This document shows, in pieces, positions 5,316-10,548 of a DNA stretch of 10,548 nt. The translations under genes were made by a program, and so were the position numbers. Within the stretch, counting starts at the first letter, position 1, and each line of letters opens with the position of its first letter. The notes beneath the pieces are model-generated. The model had not been told where the DNA came from and did not search any database. It saw nothing but the letters and a program-made list of their open reading frames with translations. Source of the DNA: Dehalococcoidales bacterium (GTDB lineage: Bacteria; Chloroflexota; Dehalococcoidia; Dehalococcoidales; UBA3254). The stretch is from assembly GCA_028718465.1 (NCBI GenBank), contig JAQULX010000060.1, forward strand, positions 1-10,548, written 5' to 3'.

Positions 5316-5654
5316 ATGTCTATTCCTAGCTTCAGAGGGAAGCATAATCAACTCAAATGTCAGGCATGGCTGCTATTAGCTATATGCCGGGATACCGGAT
5401 ATTGGCTTACCAGTGAGCAAATAGCTTCGATATTAGGTGTCAATATCCGATCACTAAGGACCGCCTTGACTAAATGGACCGCCTGGAAGCGTGTATTAAG
5501 GCGCAAACACACAGCTAATGACGGTTATCTTTATGAGTATAGGCTATCCAAAAGAGGGCAACAATGGTTGGAGAAGTGGCGGGGATATATGCCCGAAGAA
5601 TACATTATCAGAATCCGAGCATATATGCGTAAACAACCTATCAATAAGCATTGA
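5316..5654 (+). CDS. Winged-helix-like DNA-binding protein
   Basis: A 112-residue basic protein with a clear ribosome site (GGGGCGGAG about 5304-5312) before ATG 5316. Residues 25-70 read as a helix-turn-helix with wing: TGYWLTSEQIASILGVNIRS, then LRTALTKWTAWKRVLRRKH and YEYRLSKRGQQWLEKW, the layout of MarR/replication-type winged helices in which the phrase YRLSxRG closes the wing. It probably regulates transcription or takes part in replication initiation at the repeats directly upstream. Its stop codon (5652-5654) lies inside the -35 box of the promoter for the next two genes, so transcription of this gene runs into the recombinase pair. The specific family is not recognised. Confidence 0.65.
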   Translation: MSIPSFRGKHNQLKCQAWLLLAICRDTGYWLTSEQIASILGVNIRSLRTALTKWTAWKRVLRRKHTANDGYLYEYRLSKRGQQWLEKWRGYMPEEYIIRIRAYMRKQPINKH

Positions 5655-5679
5655 CATTATATTGTTTAGAAAATATAAT
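5651..5679 (+). promoter_or_regulatory. Consensus sigma70 promoter for the zinc-ribbon/recombinase genes
   Basis: TTGACA (5651-5656), a 17-base spacer and TATAAT (5674-5679) match the consensus in all twelve box positions. The expected start of transcription, about seven bases after the -10 box, falls at 5686-5687, on the ATG of the zinc-ribbon gene, so the message may be leaderless. The -35 box overlaps the stop codon of the preceding gene. Confidence 0.85.
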
Positions 5680-5686
5680 ATAAGCT

Positions 5687-5851
5687 ATGGTTAAGATTAA
5701 GCTAACAATTTTAGAGTGTACACGATGTAAGCACACCTGGATACCACGACAGGCCGTAGAGCCTAAGACATGTCCGAATTGCCGTAGTCCATATTGGAAT
5801 AAAGTAAAGTGGAAGCAATCAGGCCCACAAAGGAAGGCGAATAATGACTAA
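5687..5851 (+). CDS. 54-residue zinc-ribbon protein
   Basis: A 54-residue protein with one zinc ribbon: CTRC (C11, C14) and CPNC (C29, C32) spaced as in rubredoxin-like knuckles, with KHTWIPR between and SPYWNK after. Small zinc ribbons of this form (C-x2-C-x-W-x-PR ... CPxC-x-SPYW) are, as I recall, common beside phage and element genes and may bind DNA or protein. ATG 5687 has no ribosome site; the consensus promoter places the transcript start at or one base before it, which fits leaderless translation. Its end overlaps the recombinase start by 8 bp, and the recombinase has its own ribosome site inside this gene. The tight pairing suggests a helper or regulator of the recombinase; this is inference. 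Confidence 0.78.
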   Translation: MVKIKLTILECTRCKHTWIPRQAVEPKTCPNCRSPYWNKVKWKQSGPQRKANND

Positions 5852-7586
5852 GGTCGTTATCTATGCCCGCGTTAGCAGCGAAATGCAAGCTGATGATGAA
5901 ATCCCCATCTTGGGGCAACTCCAGGAATGTGAATCTTACGCAAAGTCTAAAGGATGGGAGATAGCCAAAGTCTATAAAGACGAGGGTTTCACAGGCCGGA
6001 ATACGGACCGGCCGGGATTCAATCAAATGATGTTGGATGCAAAGAAAAAGCCAGCGCCATTTGAAAAGATCATTGTTTGGAAGGGAAGTCGTATAGCGCG
6101 GAATACTGAAGATCGTTTAGCATTTCATTCCCTATTAGGCCGTAAGGGGATTGACGTTATAACGATCAAAGAGCCTGAATTTGACGGTCCTACTAAAATA
6201 TTAATGCTCCCGATCATGGCAGCGATTGACGAATATACTTCTTACCTTATCGGCGAAGATACCTTAAGAGGCATGAAAACACTTGCACGACAGGGCTATT
6301 CTGCGGGCGGTCGGCCGCCAAAGGGATACCGGACACATAGGGAGCCAGCCGGACTTAAAAAGAACGGCGAGCCGCGATTCCATGTAAGATGGGAGCCAGA
6401 TCCAGAATGGCGCGATAATGCTTTAAAGGTTTTTCAAATGGTATCTGAAGGCCGGAGCTGTATGGATATTATCAAAGAAACCGGAATTGCCAAGAACCGG
6501 TCAAGCCTACCGACTTACTTCCGCAATCGTACTTTCATCGGCGAAAGGGTATTTAATGTTCACCGGGGAAAGACAACCGGGCATGAAGTCGAAGTGCCTT
6601 TAGACGATCCTGAAGTTGTCCGCGTACCTGATGCACACGAAGGCATCATTCCGCACGATTTATTCGATCACGTACAAGAGATACTTCAGAAACGACGGCC
6701 GCAGCCAGGCCAGGTCCGGGCTGCTAACCATAACTTCGTATTATCCGGGCTGCTTTGGTGTGGTACTCATGATTGTACTATCATCGGGCATGGTAACAGG
6801 GAGCGCGGATACTATGTATGTACGACACTTCGGCATCAAGGCCGCAAAGGGACTGATTGCCCGACATATAAGAAACAGCCGCTAGAAAATTTTATCATCG
6901 ATATCCTGAAGGAAAGAGTATTCTCAAGAGAACGGATATATAAGGCCGTTAAGTATCTTATAGATGCTGCCAGTAATGAGAATGAGCATCTTGTTGAATC
7001 ATTAGCAGAATTAAAAGGCAAGATAGTAAAACTTAAACGAGAAGTCGATAACGTCAATGAGTCAATGTTTAAGTCAGGGATATTTCCTGAGAGCACGTTG
7101 AAAATTGTATCTACCAAAGAGAATGAGATAAGGCAGATCGAAAAGCGAATGGCGGACCTTAAAGAGGCCGGGCAAAGTCAGTTTGGTAATTTAAAACTTG
7201 ATAACCGTCTGATCGATGATATACGAATTCATGCGCTTGCGGCATTGGACAATGAGTCACCTGAAGAACGGCGGATATTCCTTAGGACCTATATAGAGCA
7301 AATCAAGATTACCGGGAAAACGATAGACGTCAAGTTCAACTTTCGAAATCCCGATAGTAGCCAAGAGACGGCGGAGGGAGTGGGATTCGAACCCACGACC
7401 CCACTTTCGCAGGGCAAGCGCTTAGCAGGCGCCCGCACTAGACCACTATGCGATCCCTCCAGTACACCTATTCAGCCTCATAATTACCGTTTTCTAACCC
7501 GTTGTCCCATTTTCGCAGACCAGGCGCAGGGCAGGCGCCCGAACCGGACTGCTTCCGGGTTAAAAATTGTCATTAAGAAACTTTGA
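5844..7586 (+). CDS. Large serine recombinase (integrase) with a host-encoded tail
   Basis: A 580-residue frame with ribosome site AGGAAGG (5831-5837). Residues 1-150 are the resolvase catalytic domain: YARVSS with catalytic serine S11 and R9, and IVWKGSRIARNTED carrying the conserved arginines. A recombinase domain follows (about 165-290, GYSAGGRPPKGYR onward), then a zinc beta-ribbon with C306, C311, C326 and C339, and a coiled-coil region (about 375-450), as in large serine integrases of phages and integrative elements. It cuts and joins attP and attB through a covalent serine-DNA bond. The normal protein should end around residue 505 (VKFNF). From residue 510 the frame runs antisense through tRNA-Ser (giving GVGFEPTT, a well-known false translation of tRNA genes) and on into host DNA to 7586. 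The tail therefore arose at integration and may be dispensable. Confidence 0.93.
   Translation: MTKVVIYARVSSEMQADDEIPILGQLQECESYAKSKGWEIAKVYKDEGFTGRNTDRPGFNQMMLDAKKKPAPFEKIIVWKGSRIARNTEDRLAFHSLLGRKGIDVITIKEPEFDGPTKILMLPIMAAIDEYTSYLIGEDTLRGMKTLARQGYSAGGRPPKGYRTHREPAGLKKNGEPRFHVRWEPDPEWRDNALKVFQMVSEGRSCMDIIKETGIAKNRSSLPTYFRNRTFIGERVFNVHRGKTTGHEVEVPLDDPEVVRVPDAHEGIIPHDLFDHVQEILQKRRPQPGQVRAANHNFVLSGLLWCGTHDCTIIGHGNRERGYYVCTTLRHQGRKGTDCPTYKKQPLENFIIDILKERVFSRERIYKAVKYLIDAASNENEHLVESLAELKGKIVKLKREVDNVNESMFKSGIFPESTLKIVSTKENEIRQIEKRMADLKEAGQSQFGNLKLDNRLIDDIRIHALAALDNESPEERRIFLRTYIEQIKITGKTIDVKFNFRNPDSSQETAEGVGFEPTTPLSQGKRLAGARTRPLCDPSSTPIQPHNYRFLTRCPIFADQAQGRRPNRTASGLKIVIKKL
7372..7460 (-). tRNA. 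tRNA-Ser (anticodon GCU)
   Basis: Read on the minus strand it gives a full class II cloverleaf of 89 bases: acceptor GGAGGGA (7454-7460) pairing with TCCCTCC (7373-7379), discriminator G at 7372, anticodon stem GGCGC/GCGCT with loop CTGCTAA (anticodon GCU, reading AGC and AGU), a long variable arm, and T arm GTGGG-TTCGAAT-CCCAC (7380-7396). The long variable arm and G73 are serine identity marks. CCA is not encoded. The 3' end faces the element, and the recombinase frame passes through it in antisense. It is the probable integration target, kept intact by the element's copy of the 3' end. Confidence 0.96.
7492..7549 (-). pseudogene. Degenerate tRNA-Ser-like copy
   Basis: Aligned without gaps at an offset of 106 bases, 7492-7550 matches 7386-7444 of the tRNA-Ser gene at 42 of 59 positions by hand count, including GCAGGCGCCCG and TTTCGCAG exactly. 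The likeness runs from the T loop through the variable and anticodon arms to the D arm and stops before both acceptor strands. The anticodon stem remains paired (GGCGC/GCGCC) but the loop is CTGCCCT. Without acceptor or T stems it cannot be a working tRNA. It may be the remnant of a second tRNA gene or of an older integration. Confidence 0.6.
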
Positions 7587-7741
7587 TCCTGCCTATTTTG
7601 TTAACCTGTTTACTTGCTTTATAAATGTGCCGCAGTATCCTCGAAACTACCGATGTTTTCTTATGTCCGATATTTTGGCAACATTTAAAAATATATATCC
7701 TGTTTACCTTTAAAGTATAAGAGAATCTGTATGAAATGTAA

Positions 7742-7771
7742 ATATCGTTACCTTACATATCGTTACCTCAC
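7742..7771 (+). repeat. 15-bp tandem repeat, two copies
   Basis: ATATCGTTACCTTAC (7742-7756) is followed directly by ATATCGTTACCTCAC (7757-7771), differing at one base. Its role is unknown; it may be a simple duplication or a pair of protein sites. Confidence 0.75.
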
Positions 7772-7868
7772 CTTGCGACAAGAGTCCGGGCATGCTTAAA
7801 AATCCAGTCATTAAAGGTCATTATTACCAATTTATACATAGCGCAATAAGCGGGTGCTAAAAACAGGG

Positions 7869-8005
7869 TGTCATGCTGGAGGCATGGGTTGGCCAGGCTG
7901 AAACATCTCAGGATTGGGAAGCCACACTCCAGTGCATTGAGTCCCCCCACCCTGAGACCCTTCGTCGCCTCAGTCGGTAAGGAATGAGGCTCCTCCATGG
8001 TGACA
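7869..8005. mobile_element. 137-bp MITE-like element with terminal inverted repeats
   Basis: The left end TGTCATGCTGGAGG (7869-7882) and the reverse complement of the right end, TGTCACCATGGAGG (7992-8005), agree at 11 of 14 positions. Inside are CATCTCAGGATTGGGAAG and CCCTGAGACCCTTCGTCGCC, phrases typical of the short interspersed repeats that begin TGTCATnCTGAG in many bacterial genomes. No coding capacity; any movement would need a transposase from elsewhere. The family assignment is from memory of the pattern. No clear target-site duplication is seen. Confidence 0.5.
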
Positions 8006-8060
8006 GGGGGTTGATGGCTTGGGCGAGCGGGTCCGAGCCCCTACACTTGATTATGGACAT

Positions 8061-8079
8061 CAGGACACTATTTGTCCTG
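8061..8079. other. Short hairpin of unknown role
   Basis: CAGGACA (8061-8067) pairs exactly with TGTCCTG (8073-8079) around a 5-base loop. There is no T-run, so it is not an ordinary terminator. It lies about 100 bp upstream of the promoter of the EF-G-like gene and could be part of another interspersed repeat. Confidence 0.45.
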
Positions 8080-8185
8080 AGTCAGGAATTGGGCTCCCCA
8101 GAGTGACAGTCATTGTCTTGCTGAAGCGGAACCCAGTGGTTGTTTCAAGGAAAATGAATAGACTCTGTGACAGTTCCTCTTAAAC

Positions 8186-8214
8186 TTGATGGATATGTCG
8201 CGTATGTTTATAAT
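8186..8214 (+). promoter_or_regulatory. Sigma70-like promoter of the EF-G-like gene
   Basis: TTGATG (8186-8191), exactly 17 bases, then TATAAT (8209-8214). The -10 box is perfect and the -35 box matches four of six. Expected start near 8221, giving a leader of about 30 bases that contains the ribosome site AGGTGA (8240-8245). Confidence 0.75.
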
Positions 8215-8251
8215 ACACTTAGATTATTTTTGTAGAAGTAGGTGAAGTTTA

Positions 8252-10336
8252 ATGGACCAATTCACACTTGAGAATCTTCGTAACGTGGCCTTACTCTCCC
8301 ACTCAGGATCGGGGAAAACCTCCCTCGCGGAATCAATCCTGTTTAATGCCAAAGCCATCACCAGGTTAGGCAAAGTAGAGGAAGGCAACACCACCTCGGA
8401 TTACGATCCGGATGAAACACAACGCAAGATCAGTATTAACCTCAGTGTTCTTCCCTATGCCTGGCAAGGAGTGAAAGTTAATCTGTTAGATACCCCGGGG
8501 TATTCCGATTTTGTGGGCGAGGTTAAATCAGCCCTGCGCGTATCCGAAGGAGCGATAATCCTTATCGGGGCCACTTCCGGCATCGAGGTCGGCACGGAAC
8601 AGGTCTGGCAGTACTGCGAAGAAGCCGAGCTTCCGCGCCTGGTACTGGTCAATAAGATGGACCGGGAAAACGCTGACTTTTATAAGGTTCTCGGAGAAGT
8701 CCAGAAAAGATTTGGCAGTAAAGCCGTAGCCCTGCAAATTCCCATCGGGGCCCATAGCTCATTCAGCGGTGTGGTGGACCTGCTTAATATGAAAGCTTAC
8801 AGCGGCGATACCGCTAAAGAGGGCGATATCCCTGGCGATATTAAGTCCCAGGCTGACTCATATCGCGCCAAACTGGTCGAGGCAATAGCCAGCGCCGATG
8901 ATAACCTGATCGAAAAATTCCTCGGCGACGAGCAGATCAGCCAGGAGGAACTGGAAACAGCCCTGAATACCGCTATTATCAGCGGAAAACTGATACCGGT
9001 TTATGCCGGCTCAGCTTTTCAGAACATAGGCATCATCAAGGTAATGGAGGCTATTAAGCAGTACTTGCCTTCTCCTGCGAGCAGACCGGTAGAAATTTTG
9101 ACCGGTTCCGATAACGAGATAGAGAAGGTTGGACCTTCCTCCCTGGATTCCCTGGCGGCCATGGTCTTCAAGACCAGCGCCGATCCGTATGTCGGCAAGC
9201 TCACCTACTTCCGGGTCTACAGCGGCGTTTTTACCAGCAACTCACAGGTCTGGAACTCCTCCCGCAACGAAGTGGAGCGGGTAGGACAGCTGTATACCGT
9301 ACGAGGGAAAAACCAGGAGAATACCTCGCAGGTTTCCGCCGGCGACATCGGCGTTGTCGCCAAATTAAACGTGACCGGCACCGGCGATACGCTCACCATC
9401 AAGGAAAAACCAGTAAAACTGGCGCCAATCGCTTTCCCGACCCCGATTTACAGCAGTGCTGTGAGCCCGAAATCGAAGACAGACCTGGACAAATTAGGCT
9501 CATCTTTAACCCGGTTGGCCGAGGAGGACCCAACAATCAAGGTCCACCGCGATCAGGATACCGGAGAGATGGTGTTGTCGGGTCTCGGAGAAACTCAATT
9601 GGAAGTAGTCGTCGGCAAGATGCAGCGCAAATTCGGTGTTGGCGTTATGCTTTCAGTACCCAAAGTGCCTTATAAAGAAACGATCACAGGGACAGGCAAA
9701 GGCGATTATAAACACAAGAAACAAACCGGCGGCCACGGCCAATATGGACACGTAGTGCTGGATGTCGAGCCTCTGACGAGAGGTTCAGGCATTGAGTTTG
9801 TAGATGCGATTGTCGGCGGCGCTATTCCACGGAACTTCCTACCGGCAGTTGAAAAAGGCATTAAAGACGCGGTGCATGAGGGTACGGTGGCAGGATACCC
9901 GGTGGTAGATGTACGCGCCAGGGTTTATGACGGCAGCTTCCATCCTGTCGATTCCTCAGAAATCTGTTTCAAGATTGCCGGCGCAGGCGCACTTAAGAAA
10001 GCCATTGAAGGCGCAAATCCCGTATTACTGGAGCCGATCGTAAAACTCAAAGTCACCGTTCCAGATAACTACACGGGCGACATCATGAGCGACCTTAATA
10101 ACAAGCGCGGCCGTGTTAACGGCATGATGCCTGAGGCTGGCTATAATACCATCGAGGCGGAAGTACCCCTGTCCGAAGTGCTGCGGTACGCGATAGACTT
10201 GAAATCGATAACTCAGGGGCGCGGGCGCTACACCTACGAGTTCAGCCACTATGAAGAGGTGCCTTCCTTTGTCGCCCAAAAGATCACCGCTGATAGACAG
10301 AAAGAGCTGGCGGAAAAAGGCAGCGAGAAAGAGTAA
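8252..10336 (+). CDS. fusA: Elongation factor G-like translational GTPase
   Basis: A 694-residue protein, the usual EF-G length, with ribosome site AGGTGA six bases before ATG 8252. GTPase motifs: P-loop SHSGSGKT (16-23), DTPGYSDF (G3, from 80), NKMD (134-137), GSA (253-255). Domains II-V follow, including the domain IV phrase GGHGQYGHVVLDVEP and the end phrase GRVNGMMPEAGYN, then RYAIDLKSITQGRGRYTYEF. The wording HSGSGKT and DPDETQRKISI in switch I, in place of AHVDAGKT and RGITI, places it in the EF-G paralogue group (EF-G2/FusA2-like) more than the main translocase, so the symbol marks the family only. Such paralogues may act in recycling, stress or slow translocation; the role is not settled. 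It is a single gene with its own promoter and terminator. It is host chromosome, outside the element. Confidence 0.9.
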   Translation: MDQFTLENLRNVALLSHSGSGKTSLAESILFNAKAITRLGKVEEGNTTSDYDPDETQRKISINLSVLPYAWQGVKVNLLDTPGYSDFVGEVKSALRVSEGAIILIGATSGIEVGTEQVWQYCEEAELPRLVLVNKMDRENADFYKVLGEVQKRFGSKAVALQIPIGAHSSFSGVVDLLNMKAYSGDTAKEGDIPGDIKSQADSYRAKLVEAIASADDNLIEKFLGDEQISQEELETALNTAIISGKLIPVYAGSAFQNIGIIKVMEAIKQYLPSPASRPVEILTGSDNEIEKVGPSSLDSLAAMVFKTSADPYVGKLTYFRVYSGVFTSNSQVWNSSRNEVERVGQLYTVRGKNQENTSQVSAGDIGVVAKLNVTGTGDTLTIKEKPVKLAPIAFPTPIYSSAVSPKSKTDLDKLGSSLTRLAEEDPTIKVHRDQDTGEMVLSGLGETQLEVVVGKMQRKFGVGVMLSVPKVPYKETITGTGKGDYKHKKQTGGHGQYGHVVLDVEPLTRGSGIEFVDAIVGGAIPRNFLPAVEKGIKDAVHEGTVAGYPVVDVRARVYDGSFHPVDSSEICFKIAGAGALKKAIEGANPVLLEPIVKLKVTVPDNYTGDIMSDLNNKRGRVNGMMPEAGYNTIEAEVPLSEVLRYAIDLKSITQGRGRYTYEFSHYEEVPSFVAQKITADRQKELAEKGSEKE

Positions 10337-10347
10337 TTTATTTGCAT

Positions 10348-10381
10348 AAAAAAGCGCAGGCCAAGCAGCCTGCGCTTTTTT
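10348..10381. terminator. Bidirectional rho-independent terminator
   Basis: GCGCAGGC (10354-10361) pairs with GCCTGCGC (10368-10375) around a 6-base loop, flanked by A residues on the left and T residues on the right, so it works in both directions. It serves the EF-G-like gene on the plus strand and the convergent etfA gene on the minus strand. Confidence 0.94.
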
Positions 10382-10387
10382 TGTTCC

Positions 10388-10548
10388 CTATCCCATCAGG
10401 TCTTTACATTTGACAGTAAAGGCCGGGAGTGCTTTTTTCCAGTCGGCCACGATGCCGAAGTGGGCCACTTTAAAGATATTGGCTTCCGGGTCTTTATTGA
10501 TGGCAATAATTGTTTTCGCCCCCGAACAGCCTGACAGGTGCTGGCTGG
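10388..10548 (-). CDS. etfA: Electron transfer flavoprotein subunit alpha, C-terminal end (partial)
   Basis: Read on the minus strand from the right edge, the last 52 residues begin [20 protein letters not shown] and continue [20 protein letters not shown] to a stop at 10388-10390. This is the FAD-binding C-terminal domain signature of EtfA/FixB: the [34 protein letters not shown] pattern, where the NKD and following residues hold the FAD. With the beta subunit it passes electrons from acyl-CoA or other dehydrogenases to the quinone pool or a bifurcating partner. Oddities: cysteine in the GCSG turn where M or A is common, and H in place of D in VAHFG. It converges on the EF-G-like gene, sharing the terminator. 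The rest lies outside the window. Confidence 0.93.
   Translation of the reverse strand, partial: SQHLSGCSGAKTIIAINKDPEANIFKVAHFGIVADWKKALPAFTVKCKDLMG

Larger units (their letters stand above)
1..7372. mobile_element. Right-hand part of an integrated element abutting tRNA-Ser
   Basis: A block of plus-strand genes of mobile-element type (XRE regulator, CHC2 zinc-finger protein, SF3 helicase, AlpA-like protein, serine recombinase) ends exactly where the 3' end of a tRNA-Ser gene begins, and ordinary chromosomal genes follow. The serine recombinase is the last gene before the boundary, the usual place for an integrase. The left end is not in the window, so neither the full length nor the matching attachment repeat can be given. 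No structural phage genes or relaxase are seen here. The right coordinate is set at the tRNA 3' end; the true crossover could lie some bases inside the tRNA. Confidence 0.8.
7587..8251. other. 665-bp intergenic region with no supported gene
   Basis: Host-side DNA between the recombinase frame end and the EF-G-like gene. The left half is AT-rich and featureless apart from a 15-bp tandem repeat. The right half carries a MITE-like element, a 7-bp hairpin and the promoter of the EF-G-like gene, listed separately. Short open frames on either strand lack ribosome sites and recognisable content. Confidence 0.6.

Noticed and set aside
7372..7586. Treating the last 70 or so residues of the recombinase as a genuine functional domain.
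   Set aside because: They are antisense tRNA-Ser and host intergenic sequence; GVGFEPTT is a well-known false peptide from tRNA genes.
7731..7799. A 22-codon frame MKCKYRYLTYRYLTLRQESG and two more residues.
   Set aside because: It is short, has no ribosome site, and is mainly a translation of the 15-bp tandem repeat.
7768..7998. A 76-codon minus-strand frame across the MITE-like element.
   Set aside because: Most of it is translation of the interspersed repeat, with no ribosome site and no recognisable domain.

Overview
The window holds the right-hand part of an integrated mobile element (about 1 to 7372), its integration target (a tRNA-Ser gene on the minus strand), and host chromosome (about 7461 to 10548) carrying an EF-G-like GTPase gene and the end of an electron transfer flavoprotein alpha gene. 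The host is a bacterium: the genes carry Shine-Dalgarno sites, sigma70-like promoters and rho-independent hairpins. The wording of the EF-G-like protein and the style of the intergenic repeats remind me of Dehalococcoidia (Chloroflexota). That is an impression without a search, and I hold it loosely.

Layout, left to right. Bases 1-191 are the end of an unrecognised gene, closed by a strong terminator (213-242). From 326 to 3620 lies a tight plus-strand cluster: an XRE-type helix-turn-helix protein, a small unknown protein, a stand-alone CHC2 zinc-finger primase-like protein, a D5/P4-type SF3 helicase, two unknown proteins and an AlpA/excisionase-like protein. Bases 3621-5315 hold small genes (54, 62 and 157 aa; the last looks like a double ribbon-helix-helix protein) set among long non-coding stretches rich in repeats. 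From 5316 to 7586 come a winged-helix-like protein, a tiny zinc-ribbon protein not longer than 54 aa, and a large serine recombinase driven by a near-perfect sigma70 promoter.

The recombinase frame runs antisense through the 3' end and whole length of the tRNA-Ser gene into host DNA, so its present C-terminus is made of tRNA and host sequence. This marks the element's right boundary. The left boundary lies outside the window. No capsid, tail, terminase, relaxase or defence genes are visible here, so the element may be a prophage whose other genes lie to the left, a phage satellite, or an integrative plasmid-like element.

How the parts may work together (inference): the CHC2 protein and SF3 helicase replicate the element from one of two candidate origins. 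These are an inverted pair of GGCAGGG triplet arrays around an AT-rich hairpin (2794-2933) and an intergenic region with GTTTACA iterons plus a second G-rich/C-rich inverted pair (5066-5285). The XRE, AlpA-like, RHH and winged-helix proteins are candidate regulators, and the zinc-ribbon/serine recombinase pair carries out integration and excision.

Bases 7587-8251 are non-coding host DNA with a degenerate tRNA-Ser-like copy just before them, a 15-bp tandem repeat and a 137-bp MITE-like element with terminal inverted repeats.
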